From: Streptomyces scabichelini
Lineage (GTDB): Bacteria > Actinomycetota > Actinomycetes > Streptomycetales > Streptomycetaceae
Reading direction: 5' to 3'
Assembly (NCBI RefSeq): GCF_011045015.1
Contig: NZ_JAAKZY010000041.1
Span: 1 to 57,257, forward strand
DNA: 57,257 nucleotides
Notes under the pieces: model-generated
What the model saw: the letters and a program-made list of their open reading frames with translations, nothing else
What the model was told of the DNA's origin: nothing
Database searches by the model: none
Shown here: one piece after another, positions 8,628 through 17,061 of the stretch
Layout of the letters: every line of letters starts with the position of its first letter
Numbering within the stretch: the first letter of the stretch is position 1
Made by a program: the position numbers and the translations under genes

Positions 8628-8993
8628 ATGTCCGACGCCACCCTCTGGTCCGCGCTCGCCGACCCGCATCGGCGGGTCATCGTCGGTCTGCTGCTGGAGC
8701 GGCCGCGGCCCGTCGGTGAGATCGTCGAGGCCTGCGGTCTGAGCCAGCCGAGTACGTCGAAGCATCTGAAGGTGCTGCGGGACGCGGGCCTGGTGCGCGT
8801 ACGGCAGGACGCGCAGCGCCGCGTCTACGCCCTCGACCCGGCGCCGATCGCGGAACTGGACGCCTGGCTGGAGCCGTACCGGAAGCTGTGGAACAGCAGC
8901 CTCGATGCACTGGGGCGCCGTCTGGACGAGACGGCGACGGAGGAGTCGTCGGACGAGGAAACCCAAGCCACCTCCCCGAAACCGAAGGAGTGA
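8628..8993 (+). CDS. ArsR-family winged-helix repressor (SRPBCC-linked type)
   Basis: 121 residues. The winged helix-turn-helix covers about residues 4-95, with LADPHRRVIVGLLLE at the start, recognition helix QPSTSKHLKVLRDAGLVRVR, and the wing ending in RRVYAL. No metal-binding Cys cluster is present, as is usual in the ArsR members that travel with an SRPBCC protein. The C-terminal tail is acidic and disordered. The next gene starts 6 bp downstream, with its Shine-Dalgarno GGAG just before this stop, so the two form an operon. Such pairs usually autoregulate and respond to a small hydrophobic ligand; that role is inferred here from the family. Confidence 0.88.
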   Translation: MSDATLWSALADPHRRVIVGLLLERPRPVGEIVEACGLSQPSTSKHLKVLRDAGLVRVRQDAQRRVYALDPAPIAELDAWLEPYRKLWNSSLDALGRRLDETATEESSDEETQATSPKPKE

Positions 8994-8999
8994 GCCACC

Positions 9000-9536
9000 A
9001 TGCCCGCCGAACCCACCGGTACCTACCTCACCCTGGACGACGGACGCCCGGCCGTCCGCTTCACCCGCACCTACGACCACCCCATCGACCGCGTCTGGCA
9101 GTTCGTGACCGACGTGGACGAACTCGCCCACTGGTTCCCGTCCCGCGCCGAGATCGAGCTGCGCGCCGGCGGCACGGTCAGGTTCAGCGGCGATCCGAAC
9201 ATCGAGGACTCGACGGGCCGCGTCCTCGCCGTCGACGTGCCCCGGCACCTCTCCTTCAGCTGGGGAGGCGACGAACTGCACTTCGATCTGGAGGAGCTGG
9301 ACGAGAAGCGCACCCGCTTCACGCTCACCGACGTGCTGGCGGAGGAGAACACCGCCGCCCGCAACGGCGCCGGCTGGGAGGTGTGCCTCACCGCCCTCGA
9401 CGGCTGGGCCCGCGGCGAGCGCTTCGAAGGCCCGCATGCCGGTGACACCGCGCCCTGGCGCGAGTTCTACCGCGGTTACATCGAGGCCGGAATCCCGTCG
9501 GGCGCGCCGGTCCCGGGCCTGGACGACGTGAGCTGA
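9000..9536 (+). CDS. SRPBCC/AHSA1-domain protein
   Basis: 178 residues of START/Bet v1-like fold. Recognisable parts are FTRTYDHPIDRVWQFVTDVDELAHWFPSRAEIELRAGGTVRF and the C-terminal helix segment GWEVCLTALDGWARGE. Proteins of this AHSA1 subgroup bind hydrophobic ligands in a deep cavity, and the standard partner is an ArsR repressor, exactly as encoded immediately upstream. No membrane segment or signal peptide is visible, so it should be cytoplasmic. The ligand is unknown. Confidence 0.85.
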   Translation: MPAEPTGTYLTLDDGRPAVRFTRTYDHPIDRVWQFVTDVDELAHWFPSRAEIELRAGGTVRFSGDPNIEDSTGRVLAVDVPRHLSFSWGGDELHFDLEELDEKRTRFTLTDVLAEENTAARNGAGWEVCLTALDGWARGERFEGPHAGDTAPWREFYRGYIEAGIPSGAPVPGLDDVS

Positions 9537-9599
9537 CGCCCGCGCGAACGAACGGCCGCTCCGGTCGGCCGTCGGGCGGGTGGCGAGTACGCTGCCTGC

Positions 9600-10691
9600 G
9601 TGGGGATCACCCTCGACCTCAGGAACGCCCGGGCGGCCGACATCCACGTCGGGCGCTCACCGCTCGCTGAACTGATGACGGTGCTGCACATCCTCGCCGA
9701 GCCCGACCATCACCCCGAGGCACAGCGCTGGGCGCGGAAACTGCTGGGCGCGGACCTGGACGAGGCGCTCACGGACGAGATGAGCGCGCTGTCGCCATTG
9801 TGGGCGAGGCTCCGCTGCCGGCTGCTGATGCCCCTGGCGGCTCCACTGGACAGGTCCTTCGAGGATGAACTGGGTCACCTGGAGGAACTGCCGGTGGAGG
9901 AGTTCCTCGGCCTGTGCTCCCAAGGGGTACTCGGCTTCCTGGAGGCGGTACCGCCGGCGCGCAGCCTGGTGGACGATCCCGCCGCCGCACAGGCCTACGT
10001 GAGGCAGTGCGAGCGACGGTCCTTCCGGCGCGGGGCGCTCGCGTACGACCTGGTCACCTCGCCGGAAGGCGTCCGGTCGCGGCTGATCGGCTTTCTGCGG
10101 GACTGCGGCGGTGCCTTCTTCCGCTCCGAGTGGCGGGTCCTGCACGACCGGCTGGAGCCCGCCGTGGCGCGACTGCGCTCCGACGTGCAGCGCCGGGAGC
10201 CGGTCGACGTGCTCGCCGGGCTCAGCCCGACCGCGGTCGTCTCCCCGGACAGGGGGCGGGTCAGGTACGACAAGCTGGCCATCGCCGACATCCGCGTCGG
10301 TCCGCGTCCGCTCTTCCTGGTCCCCTCCGTGCACGGCTGGCCGCACCTGACCGTCAAGGACGAGGAACCGTTCCCCATCGTGGTGCAGTTCGCCGCGCTG
10401 GAGGGACGGACCGACCAGCTGGCGCTGCGTCAGCTCCACGACCGGCTCATCGCGCTGGCGTCTCCCGGGCGTATGGAGTTGTGCCGGCACCTGCTGGGGG
10501 AGCCCATCACCACCTCGGAGCTGGCCCAGCGGCTCGGCCTCGCCGACACGCAGGTTTCCCGCAGCATCCGCCAGTTGCGCGAGGCGGGCCTGATCGAGTC
10601 CGAGCGCGAGGGCAAGTACATCTACCACCGGCTGGCCACCGGCACCCTGCTCCGGCTGGGGCAGGACGCGCTGGCGACCATCATGCGGTGA
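9600..10691 (+). CDS. DUF5937-type regulator with C-terminal ArsR winged helix
   Basis: 363 residues starting at GTG 9600. The N-terminal 250 residues are the domain typical of Streptomyces DUF5937 proteins, of unknown function, rich in short helices (ADIHVGRSPLAELMTVLHIL near the start). Residues about 285-350 form a winged helix: LALASPGRMELCRHLLGEPITTSELAQRLGLADTQVSRSIRQLREAGLIESEREGKYIYH in family terms, with the recognition helix around TQVSRSIRQL. It is a probable DNA-binding regulator whose long N-terminal region may sense a ligand or partner. It stands alone between the SRPBCC gene and a convergent hydrolase gene. Its stop is the first base group of a dispersed repeat copy. Confidence 0.75.
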   Translation: MGITLDLRNARAADIHVGRSPLAELMTVLHILAEPDHHPEAQRWARKLLGADLDEALTDEMSALSPLWARLRCRLLMPLAAPLDRSFEDELGHLEELPVEEFLGLCSQGVLGFLEAVPPARSLVDDPAAAQAYVRQCERRSFRRGALAYDLVTSPEGVRSRLIGFLRDCGGAFFRSEWRVLHDRLEPAVARLRSDVQRREPVDVLAGLSPTAVVSPDRGRVRYDKLAIADIRVGPRPLFLVPSVHGWPHLTVKDEEPFPIVVQFAALEGRTDQLALRQLHDRLIALASPGRMELCRHLLGEPITTSELAQRLGLADTQVSRSIRQLREAGLIESEREGKYIYHRLATGTLLRLGQDALATIMR

Positions 10692-10822
10692 GCGCTCCGC
10701 GGGGAGGTCGTATGCAGGCTGCGGGTTCGTTGTGGCTGGTCGCGCAGTTCCCCGCGCCCCTAAGGGGCGCGGTCGCTCCCCCCACTCTCGGCGGAGCCGC
10801 ACAGTGATACAGCTCCGCGCCG
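10691..10822 (+). repeat. Dispersed 3'-end repeat, copy 1
   Basis: Starts at the TGA of the DUF5937 gene with GCGCTCCGCGGGG. It continues through CTGCGGGTTCGTTGTGGC and a hairpin CCGCGCCCCT / AGGGGCGCGG (10752-10772), and ends with GGCGGAGCCGC and GATACAGC modules. Related copies lie at 31757-31870, 40360-40502 and 49981-50108. It fills a convergent intergenic region and can act as a two-way terminator. Confidence 0.85.
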
Positions 10823-10839
10823 GACTCAACCAAGGCCGC

Positions 10840-12732
10840 TCAGGGAACCCGGGTATCGGGCTGCACCCACAGCACGACCGCTGACGGGTGCTCCGCGTCC
10901 ATGTGGACCCGGTTCGTCGCCACCACCCTGCGCCGTGTGAGAGCCTCCGGCTCCCCGGTGTTGGAGTTCACGTCGAAGCGCGGGAAGTCGCTGGAGGAGA
11001 TGTCCACCCGCAGCCGGTGTCCGGTCTCGAAGCGGTTTGCCGTGTCCGGCGACGGGATCCGGATCTCGTAGACCTGGCCGGGCGTGAGCGGCTCCGGATG
11101 TTCGAACGACTTGTGGAACCTGCACCGGAAGATGCCCTCCGTCAGGTTCATCGCGAAGCCGTGCGGATAGTCCTCGTTGGGCGGATGCACATCGACCAGC
11201 TTCACCGTGAAGTCGGTGTCCGGGGCGCTGGAGGAGATGAACAGCCGCGCGGTGACGGGCCCGGTCACCGTCAGCGGCTCGGTCAGCGGCGGCGTGCTCA
11301 GCGAGACGACGTCCGGCCGTGCGGCGAGCGGCAGATGCGGCTCCCGCGCCCCGTAGAACCGGGCGTCCGGCACCTGGTCGAAGGCGCCGCCGACCATCAC
11401 CGGCTCACCCGAGGTGACCTGACCGCCGAGGGTGGGCACGGGGTCGTCGGGGTCGAAGTCGTACTCCACCCAGGCCTCCCGCTCCTCGGGCGCCACCGGG
11501 CTCAGCTCGCCGGAGCGGTGCAGATAGAACGCCGTCTCGCGGGCCGCGGCCGGCGGCCATCGTGTGTCGGTCCGCCACTCGCCGCCGTGGCGCATCCGGC
11601 CGGCCTCGTCGCGGCGGCCGTCACCGCCGCCCATGAGGAAGTACGTCACCCGCGGCAGCGCGTCCGGTTCGTCGCCGCGACCCAGCACCGCGTCGAACCA
11701 TCGCCGCCGGAAGGAGAGGTACGACTCGTCGAGGTTGTCGCTGAGTGTCGCCGCGGGGCCGAAGTCGACATCACCGGCGTACGTGACACATCGGTTGCCG
11801 TGCGTCCAGGGACCCATCACGAGATACGCGGGTGAGCTCTTGAACCGGTCGAGGGCGGTGAAGTTCTCGATCGTGGACCTGACGTACGGGTCGTACCAGC
11901 TCGCCATGTGCAGGCTCGGCACATCCGGGAAGCGGTCGTAGTGACCGCGCCCGTAGATCGCGGGCTGCCGCCAGTAGGCGCCGAAGGCGTCCTCGCGCCA
12001 CTGTGCCAGCAGGTAGTCCTCGTACTCGGCGACGTGCCGCAGCGGGGAGGTGCCCGGCCGCCACGGCAGGGCGCTGAACCAGTCCCGCAGGTCGGTCCGG
12101 GCGAACGCGGCGCGCACCAGCGGGTCGCGCTCCGCCTCGGGGCTCTCGCCCGCATGCTCGAAGGCCCAGGTCACCTGCTTCAGCTCGAAGGCGCCGCCCA
12201 TCCGCATCCCGGCCTCGTAGGCGCTGGAGAACCCGCCGGAGTCCAGGAACATCGCGGCCAGGTGCCGGGGGGACTCCGCCGCCGCGGCGGTCTGGGCGTG
12301 GGCGGAGTAGGACACCCCCATCATGGCCACGTTCCCGTCGCACCACGGCTGGGCGGCGATCCACTCGACGGTGTCCGCGCCGTCCGGGCCCTCGTTGAGG
12401 TACTTCACGAAAGTGCCACCGGAGTCGCCCCGGCCCCGGCAGTCCTGCCGTACGACGTGGTAGCCGGCCCGTACGAAATAGGCGGACGTCGCCTCCGGCA
12501 CGGGCACCGGCTCGTCGTGCCGGCTGCGGTCAGAGCCGCGGGGCGCGCGGCGCCCGTACGGCGTGCGCTCGAGGATGACCGGGCGCGGCGACGGCTCGCT
12601 CCGGTCCACGTACAGATCGGCGGCGAGGACGGTCCCGTCGCGTGCGGGGATGTGCAGCACCCGCCGCCAGACCCGCTGGTCGGCGAGGTGCTCCGCGGAG
12701 CCCGCGGCTGCTGCGGCTGATGTCTGCGTCAT
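10840..12732 (-). CDS. CocE/NonD-type alpha/beta hydrolase (S15 X-Pro peptidase-like)
   Basis: 630 residues. The hydrolase core (about 25-330) has RDGTVLAADLYVD at the start, an oxyanion tyrosine region ILERTPYGRR, and the nucleophile elbow G-V-S-Y-S-A with Ser141; family members usually have G-x-S-Y-x-G, so the last Gly is Ala. The C-terminal half is the jelly-roll galactose-binding-like domain typical of CocE and X-Pro dipeptidyl peptidases (ARLFISSSAPDTDF, then RLRVDISSSDFPRFDVNSN). No signal peptide is visible. It is the last gene of a five-gene peptide/amino-acid operon, 8 bp behind the binding-protein gene, so an acyl-peptide or amide substrate delivered by that transporter is plausible. 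Confidence 0.85.
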   Translation of the reverse strand: MTQTSAAAAAGSAEHLADQRVWRRVLHIPARDGTVLAADLYVDRSEPSPRPVILERTPYGRRAPRGSDRSRHDEPVPVPEATSAYFVRAGYHVVRQDCRGRGDSGGTFVKYLNEGPDGADTVEWIAAQPWCDGNVAMMGVSYSAHAQTAAAAESPRHLAAMFLDSGGFSSAYEAGMRMGGAFELKQVTWAFEHAGESPEAERDPLVRAAFARTDLRDWFSALPWRPGTSPLRHVAEYEDYLLAQWREDAFGAYWRQPAIYGRGHYDRFPDVPSLHMASWYDPYVRSTIENFTALDRFKSSPAYLVMGPWTHGNRCVTYAGDVDFGPAATLSDNLDESYLSFRRRWFDAVLGRGDEPDALPRVTYFLMGGGDGRRDEAGRMRHGGEWRTDTRWPPAAARETAFYLHRSGELSPVAPEEREAWVEYDFDPDDPVPTLGGQVTSGEPVMVGGAFDQVPDARFYGAREPHLPLAARPDVVSLSTPPLTEPLTVTGPVTARLFISSSAPDTDFTVKLVDVHPPNEDYPHGFAMNLTEGIFRCRFHKSFEHPEPLTPGQVYEIRIPSPDTANRFETGHRLRVDISSSDFPRFDVNSNTGEPEALTRRRVVATNRVHMDAEHPSAVVLWVQPDTRVP

Positions 12733-12740
12733 GGGGCCCT

Positions 12741-13706
12741 TCACGCGGTCTGGGACTGCTTCGAGCCGTTGACCTGGATCTTCGCCTTGTCCACGGTGGA
12801 CAGGGGGAGGTCCCACTTGTCGAAGAGCTTCTGGTACGTGCCCTCGTCGTGCAACTTCCGCAGGGCGTCGGCGAGTACGGGTGCAAGCCCCGAGTCCTTC
12901 TTCGAGACGATGCCGTAGATCGCCGTGGCGGCCGGCAGGTCGAGCATGTCCTTGATCTCGACCGTCTTGAAGCGACCGCCTGAACTCTCGCTCGCGGCGG
13001 TGTTGGCGGCGCTGGGCGCGGCCACGGCGTCGATGCGCCCGCTCTGCAGGGCAAGGGCGGCGGCCGGCAGATCGGTGAACACCTGGTCGTTCACCGCGGA
13101 CTTGCCGGCCTTCTCGCACCGCTGCGTCAGGGCGGCCACCACGTTCTGGGTGCCCGCGCCCTTCTCGACACCGACCTTGCGCCCGCACAGGTCGGTGCCG
13201 GTCTTCGGGCGGAAGGAGGCCTGGGCGGCCACCATGACGGTCACGTTGCTCTGCGCGAAGTCCGTCATGTCCACCTCCGTCTGTCGCTCGACGAAGTCGC
13301 CGACCGGAGAACTGAGGTCGATACGGCCGGACTTGATGCCGGGGATCGTCGAGTCGAACGTCGTCTTCCGCAGCGTGATCCTGATGCCGAGCATCGAGGA
13401 GAGCTGCTTGTTGAGATCGGGGACGAGGCCGGTGATGCCGCCGCCGGAACCGAAGGTGATGTACGGCGCGTACTCGCTGACGCCCATCACCACGTCCTTG
13501 CCGGCGTACTGCTTCGGGACTCTTGCTCGCAGGGCGGCGTCCGGCGGGGCCAGGGCGACCGCGACGGAGGCGCTCGGCTTCGGCTTGCCGCTGTCCGACG
13601 ACGAGCCCACGGTGGAGTCGTCGACCGAGCAGGCCGTGAGGGCGAGGACGAGGGGGAGCATCAGGGCGCAGGTGCCGGTGGCGGCGGTACGGGCACGGTG
13701 GTGCAT
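12741..13706 (-). CDS. ABC transporter substrate-binding lipoprotein (family 3, polar amino acid type)
   Basis: 321 residues. Signal peptide with lipobox LALTAC; Cys26 would be lipidated. The mature part is a PBPb (SBP_bac_3) domain with GVSEYAPYITFGSGGGITGLVPDLNKQLSSMLG, then VEKGAGTQNVV and a C-terminal ADALRKLHDEGTYQKLFDKWDLP, all usual for amino-acid binding proteins. ATG 13706 is chosen because it directly precedes the signal peptide; a longer frame exists without a signal. It sits between the dipeptidase and CocE hydrolase genes, with the cognate permease and ATPase at the head of the operon. Ligand unknown; a D-amino acid, dipeptide or derivatised amino acid would fit the two hydrolases. 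Confidence 0.9.
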   Translation of the reverse strand: MHHRARTAATGTCALMLPLVLALTACSVDDSTVGSSSDSGKPKPSASVAVALAPPDAALRARVPKQYAGKDVVMGVSEYAPYITFGSGGGITGLVPDLNKQLSSMLGIRITLRKTTFDSTIPGIKSGRIDLSSPVGDFVERQTEVDMTDFAQSNVTVMVAAQASFRPKTGTDLCGRKVGVEKGAGTQNVVAALTQRCEKAGKSAVNDQVFTDLPAAALALQSGRIDAVAAPSAANTAASESSGGRFKTVEIKDMLDLPAATAIYGIVSKKDSGLAPVLADALRKLHDEGTYQKLFDKWDLPLSTVDKAKIQVNGSKQSQTA

Positions 13707-13768
13707 GACAGTGGTCCCTTCATCGGGGGAGAAGAGGCGGAGGGGAGGAGCGGGGAGTGCGGAGGGGG

Positions 13769-15037
13769 TCAACGGCTCCAGACGGAGGCGGCCACACGCT
13801 GTACGTTGCCGCCCGCGAGCTTGGCCACCTCGTCCTCGGAGTAGCCGTGCGCGAAGAGCCAGCGGATCATGTTGCCCACGGACTCGGCGGGGTTCTCGCA
13901 GCCGTGGACGTATGCGACCTGCTCATGCGGAGGCAGCTCGCCGGGTTCCGCGTCGTCCTTGCCGAACAGTCCGGCGAAGACCCGGTGCCAGGCCGTGTGG
14001 TCCCCGAAGTTGGTGTCGGGGCCCAGGGCGACATGATCCGGGCCGACCAGGTCGAGGCAGTACTCGACGTGCTCCATGACCGAGTCCAGGCAGTGCTTCG
14101 GGTGCTTGGCCGTGATCGTCGTGTGCGGAGCGGCCTCGACGCCGATGAAGCCGCCCGAATCGGCGCAGGCCCGGATGACGTCGTCCGGCTTCATGCGCGG
14201 AGTCGGCCACAGGCCCCGCGCCCCGGCGTGGGTGATGACCACGGGCGCCGACGAGTGGCGTACGGCGTCCAGGGCCGTGGCGTCACCGGTGTGCGAGACG
14301 TCCACGATGATGCCGAGGTCGTTCATCCTGCGCAGCGCGCGCCGGCCGAGGACGGTCAGGCCCGCGTCGCCCGTGTCGGCGAGGCCGGAGCCGAGCTGGT
14401 TGCTCTCGCTGTAGACCAGGCCCAGGAGCCGTACGCCCAGTCCGTACAGGACGTCGAGCCGGTCGACATCGTTGCCGATGGGGGTCGCCGACTCCAGGGT
14501 GAGCACGACGCCGACCCTGCCCTCGGCGCGGGCCCGGCGCGCGTCCTCCAGGGTGCGCACCGGGGCGACGAGCCGCTGGTGCGCCCAGTCCGTCTGCCGC
14601 ATGCCCAGGTCGCTGACGGCGTCGTCCCAGTCCCACGGCGTGTGCGAGCGGATCATGCTGACGGCGGCCGGACCGCCGTCGAAGAACAGGTCGACGCCCG
14701 AGTGCGCGATGCCCTCGTACGGTGTGGACTCCCGTCCCTGGCGGCGGTACTCGGGGAACGCGTCGGGGTCGGAAGGGCGCAGCGAGAGGTGATCGTGGGC
14801 GGACACCACGAGATGCCGGTTCTCGAAGTCCCGGGCCTGGATCTCGACGGCGTCACTCCACTCCACGCCGCCACCGGGGACACGTCCGAGCGCCGGGACG
14901 ACGTCGAAGGCGCGGTAGTCGCTTCCGGCCTCCAGATACTGGTACGAGCGGTACGAGTCCCACAGCGCGAGCCGCTTGCGGGTCTTGTCCGAGAGTCCGT
15001 CGGGGAGCTCTTCAGGGTGCGGGAGAGGCGTGCTCAT
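13769..15037 (-). CDS. Membrane-dipeptidase-like amidohydrolase (peptidase M19)
   Basis: 422 residues of TIM-barrel amidohydrolase. M19 landmarks are LTLESATPIGNDVDRLDVLYGLGVRLLGLVYSESNQLG in family terms, DVSHTG, and THAGARGL. The metal site that is normally H-x-D near the N-terminus appears here as S-A-H-D-H (residues 79-83), a departure worth noting. No signal peptide or membrane anchor is seen despite the family name, so it is probably cytoplasmic and cleaves imported dipeptides. Its ATG overlaps the ATPase stop (ATGA at 15034-15037), so it is translationally coupled to the transporter. Confidence 0.85.
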   Translation of the reverse strand: MSTPLPHPEELPDGLSDKTRKRLALWDSYRSYQYLEAGSDYRAFDVVPALGRVPGGGVEWSDAVEIQARDFENRHLVVSAHDHLSLRPSDPDAFPEYRRQGRESTPYEGIAHSGVDLFFDGGPAAVSMIRSHTPWDWDDAVSDLGMRQTDWAHQRLVAPVRTLEDARRARAEGRVGVVLTLESATPIGNDVDRLDVLYGLGVRLLGLVYSESNQLGSGLADTGDAGLTVLGRRALRRMNDLGIIVDVSHTGDATALDAVRHSSAPVVITHAGARGLWPTPRMKPDDVIRACADSGGFIGVEAAPHTTITAKHPKHCLDSVMEHVEYCLDLVGPDHVALGPDTNFGDHTAWHRVFAGLFGKDDAEPGELPPHEQVAYVHGCENPAESVGNMIRWLFAHGYSEDEVAKLAGGNVQRVAASVWSR

Positions 15038-15903
15038 GAGCCGACTTTCGACAGGAAGGCGCGGGTACGGTCGTGTGCGGGACGGGTCGTGATCTGCTCG
15101 GCGGAGCCCTGCTCGACGATGCGCCCCTCGTCCATGAAGACGATCCGGTCGGCGACGTCGGCGGCGAACCGCATCTCGTGCGTGACGACGACGAGCGTCA
15201 TGCCGTCGCGGGCGAGGTCGCGGATGACGGTCAGTACCTCCTGGACCATCTCCGGATCCAGGGCCGACGTCGGTTCGTCGAAGAGCATGACCTTGGGCTG
15301 CATGGCCAGCGCCCGGGCGATGGCGACGCGCTGCTGCTGCCCGCCCGACAGCTGCTCCGGGTAGCTGTCCAGCTTCTCGGTCAGCCCCACGCGGGCCATC
15401 AGCCGCTCGGCGCGGGCGTTCGCCTCCGCCTTCGGTACCTTCAGCACGTGGCGCGGGGCGTGCACGATGTTCTCGCGGGCGGTCAGGTGCGGGAACAGAT
15501 TGAAGCTCTGGAAGACCATGCCCATGGCCGCGCGCTGCACGGCCAGCTCCCGGTTGCCGAGTTCGACCACGGTGTTTCCGGTCTGCCGGTAGCCGATGAC
15601 CTGCCCGTCGACCAGCACCAGGCCGTCGTCGGGGACTTCGAGGTGGTTGACGCAGCGCAGCAGCGTGCTCTTGCCGGATCCGGACGGGCCGATGAGGCAC
15701 ACCGTCTCACCGCGCCGCACATCAAGCGATATTCCGTGCAGAACCTCCGTCCCGCGGAACGACTTGCGGATCCCGTGCAGCGAAATGATGGGTCCCGGCC
15801 CTGTTTCCGAGTGATCGGTACCACCGGAGAGTTCCGATGGTTCTGAGAACTCCGAGAACTCCGAGGACTCCGAGAACTCGGGGAGCTTCGAGTGTGCGGT
15901 CAC
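15034..15903 (-). CDS. Polar amino-acid ABC transporter ATP-binding protein
   Basis: 289 residues. Walker A GPSGSGKST (Lys78), signature LSGGQQQRVAIARAL, Walker B VMLFDEPTSALDPE and the switch His in VVVTHEM are all present, with family-specific FQSFNLFPHLTARENI. The start is GTG 15903, overlapping the permease stop (GTGA). The first about 35 residues are unusual for this family: a Ser/Glu/Phe low-complexity tail encoded by 9-bp tandem repeats. It energises the adjacent HisM-type permease. Confidence 0.92.
   Translation of the reverse strand: MTAHSKLPEFSESSEFSEFSEPSELSGGTDHSETGPGPIISLHGIRKSFRGTEVLHGISLDVRRGETVCLIGPSGSGKSTLLRCVNHLEVPDDGLVLVDGQVIGYRQTGNTVVELGNRELAVQRAAMGMVFQSFNLFPHLTARENIVHAPRHVLKVPKAEANARAERLMARVGLTEKLDSYPEQLSGGQQQRVAIARALAMQPKVMLFDEPTSALDPEMVQEVLTVIRDLARDGMTLVVVTHEMRFAADVADRIVFMDEGRIVEQGSAEQITTRPAHDRTRAFLSKVGS
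15834..15882. repeat. 9-bp tandem repeats inside the ATPase 5' end
   Basis: About five imperfect units of GAACTCCGA (plus strand), in frame with the minus-strand ATPase gene. They encode the repeating S-E-F / S-E-S residues of its N-terminal tail. Unit changes would alter the tail length without breaking the frame. Confidence 0.8.
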
Positions 15904-16808
15904 AGCGAATCCTCGATCCTCTTGGGAGACGCGTTCTGCCCGGGCCTGGCCAGGGTGTGCCGGGAAAGCCGCCGTTCCAGGCGGCTTTGAAGGAGGGTCA
16001 GGAATCCCGTGATGACCATGTACCAGATGGCGGCCACGATGAGCAGCGGGACCGTCTGGAAGTTCTTCGCGTAGATGAGCTGCACCGAATACAGCAGATC
16101 CGCGAGGGAGATGACACTGACCAGCGACGTGGCCTTGAGGAGCGAAATCAGCTCGTTCCCCATGGGCGGCACGATGATGCGCAGCGCCTGCGGCAGGCTG
16201 ATCCGGAGGAACGCCTGAGCGGGAGTCAGTCCGAGGGCCGCGGCCGCCTGCCGCTGGCCGTCCGGGACGGACAGCAGCCCCGACCGGATCAGCTCCGCGA
16301 TGTATGCCGTCTCGTGCAGGGTGAGACCGACGATCGCGGCGGTCAGCGGACCGATCAGGGCGTTGGAGTCGAAGGTGGCGAAGCTCGGCCCCCACGGAAC
16401 ACCGATCGACAGGGTGGGGAAGAGCGCCGCGAGGTTGTACCAGAACAGCAGCTGCACCAGCATCGGAATGCTGCGGAAGACCCAGATGAAACCCGCGGCG
16501 GCGGTGGACATGAGCCGTGCCTGCCCCATGCGCATGAGCGCCACCAGGGTGCCGAGAACGAGCGAGAGCAGCATCGTCACGGCCGTCATGCCGACGCTCA
16601 CGCCGATGCCCTGGAGAATGCGGATCTCGAAGAAATAGCGGGCGACCGTTCCCCATTCGAAACGGGAATTCGTGATCACCGTCGTCACCGTCATCGCGGC
16701 GAACACCACCACGACGGCGTTGGCGGCCCATATCGCGGGGCGACGGCGCTTGACCCTTTCCAAGGTCAGCACGTCGGGCGGTGCTTCGGCATTCAGGACT
16801 CTGCTCAT
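15900..16808 (-). CDS. Polar amino-acid ABC transporter permease (HisM/GlnP type)
   Basis: 302 residues. After a cytoplasmic N-terminus the first membrane span is at about 22-42 (AIWAANAVVVVFAAMTVTTV). The binding-protein-dependent permease domain contains GIGVSVGMTAVTMLLSLVLGTLVALMR and the EAA loop AAAALGLTPAQAFLRISLPQALRIIVPP, typical of the HisM family. ATG 16808 follows a GAGGGCC sequence. It is the first gene of the minus-strand operon, with an HrdB-like promoter at 16852-16880. As a single permease it would form a homodimer. Confidence 0.92.
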   Translation of the reverse strand: MSRVLNAEAPPDVLTLERVKRRRPAIWAANAVVVVFAAMTVTTVITNSRFEWGTVARYFFEIRILQGIGVSVGMTAVTMLLSLVLGTLVALMRMGQARLMSTAAAGFIWVFRSIPMLVQLLFWYNLAALFPTLSIGVPWGPSFATFDSNALIGPLTAAIVGLTLHETAYIAELIRSGLLSVPDGQRQAAAALGLTPAQAFLRISLPQALRIIVPPMGNELISLLKATSLVSVISLADLLYSVQLIYAKNFQTVPLLIVAAIWYMVITGFLTLLQSRLERRLSRHTLARPGQNASPKRIEDSL

Positions 16809-16851
16809 AAGGCCCTCGGATGGATGGCGGATCGGAACGACCGGTTGCCGC

Positions 16852-16880
16852 AGCCTAAATTCCTCTCCCCGACGTGTCAC
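16852..16880 (-). promoter_or_regulatory. Promoter of the peptide/amino-acid operon
   Basis: On the minus strand GTGACA (16880-16875) and TAGGCT (16857-16852) have a 17-bp spacer. TAGGCT fits the Streptomyces TAGrnT -10 well. Predicted start near 16846, leader of about 38 nt. The large palindrome at 16883-16908 abuts the -35 box. Confidence 0.65.
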
Positions 16881-16882
16881 CG

Positions 16883-16908
16883 ACGGTTGACACACATGTG
16901 TCAACCGT
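16883..16908. promoter_or_regulatory. 26-bp perfect palindrome, probable operator
   Basis: Arms ACGGTTGACACA (16883-16894) and TGTGTCAACCGT (16897-16908) are exact reverse complements around CA. The site is centred about 49 bp upstream of the predicted operon start, and it also lies upstream of the divergent hydrolase gene at 17062. A dimeric regulator of the GntR or similar type would suit it; no candidate gene is adjacent. Confidence 0.7.
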
Positions 16909-17061
16909 TAACGACTTTTGCTCTCGCTCCGCAAAGGAACTGTCCACGGTGTTGTGCCACCTGAGGGGGGTAACCAGAGTGCATCTCCGGGGGTCTGCCC
17001 CAGCCCGTTCCGGCACTCAACCCCCTTACCGGAGGCCGTCGGCCGCCCCTAGCGTCCAGGT

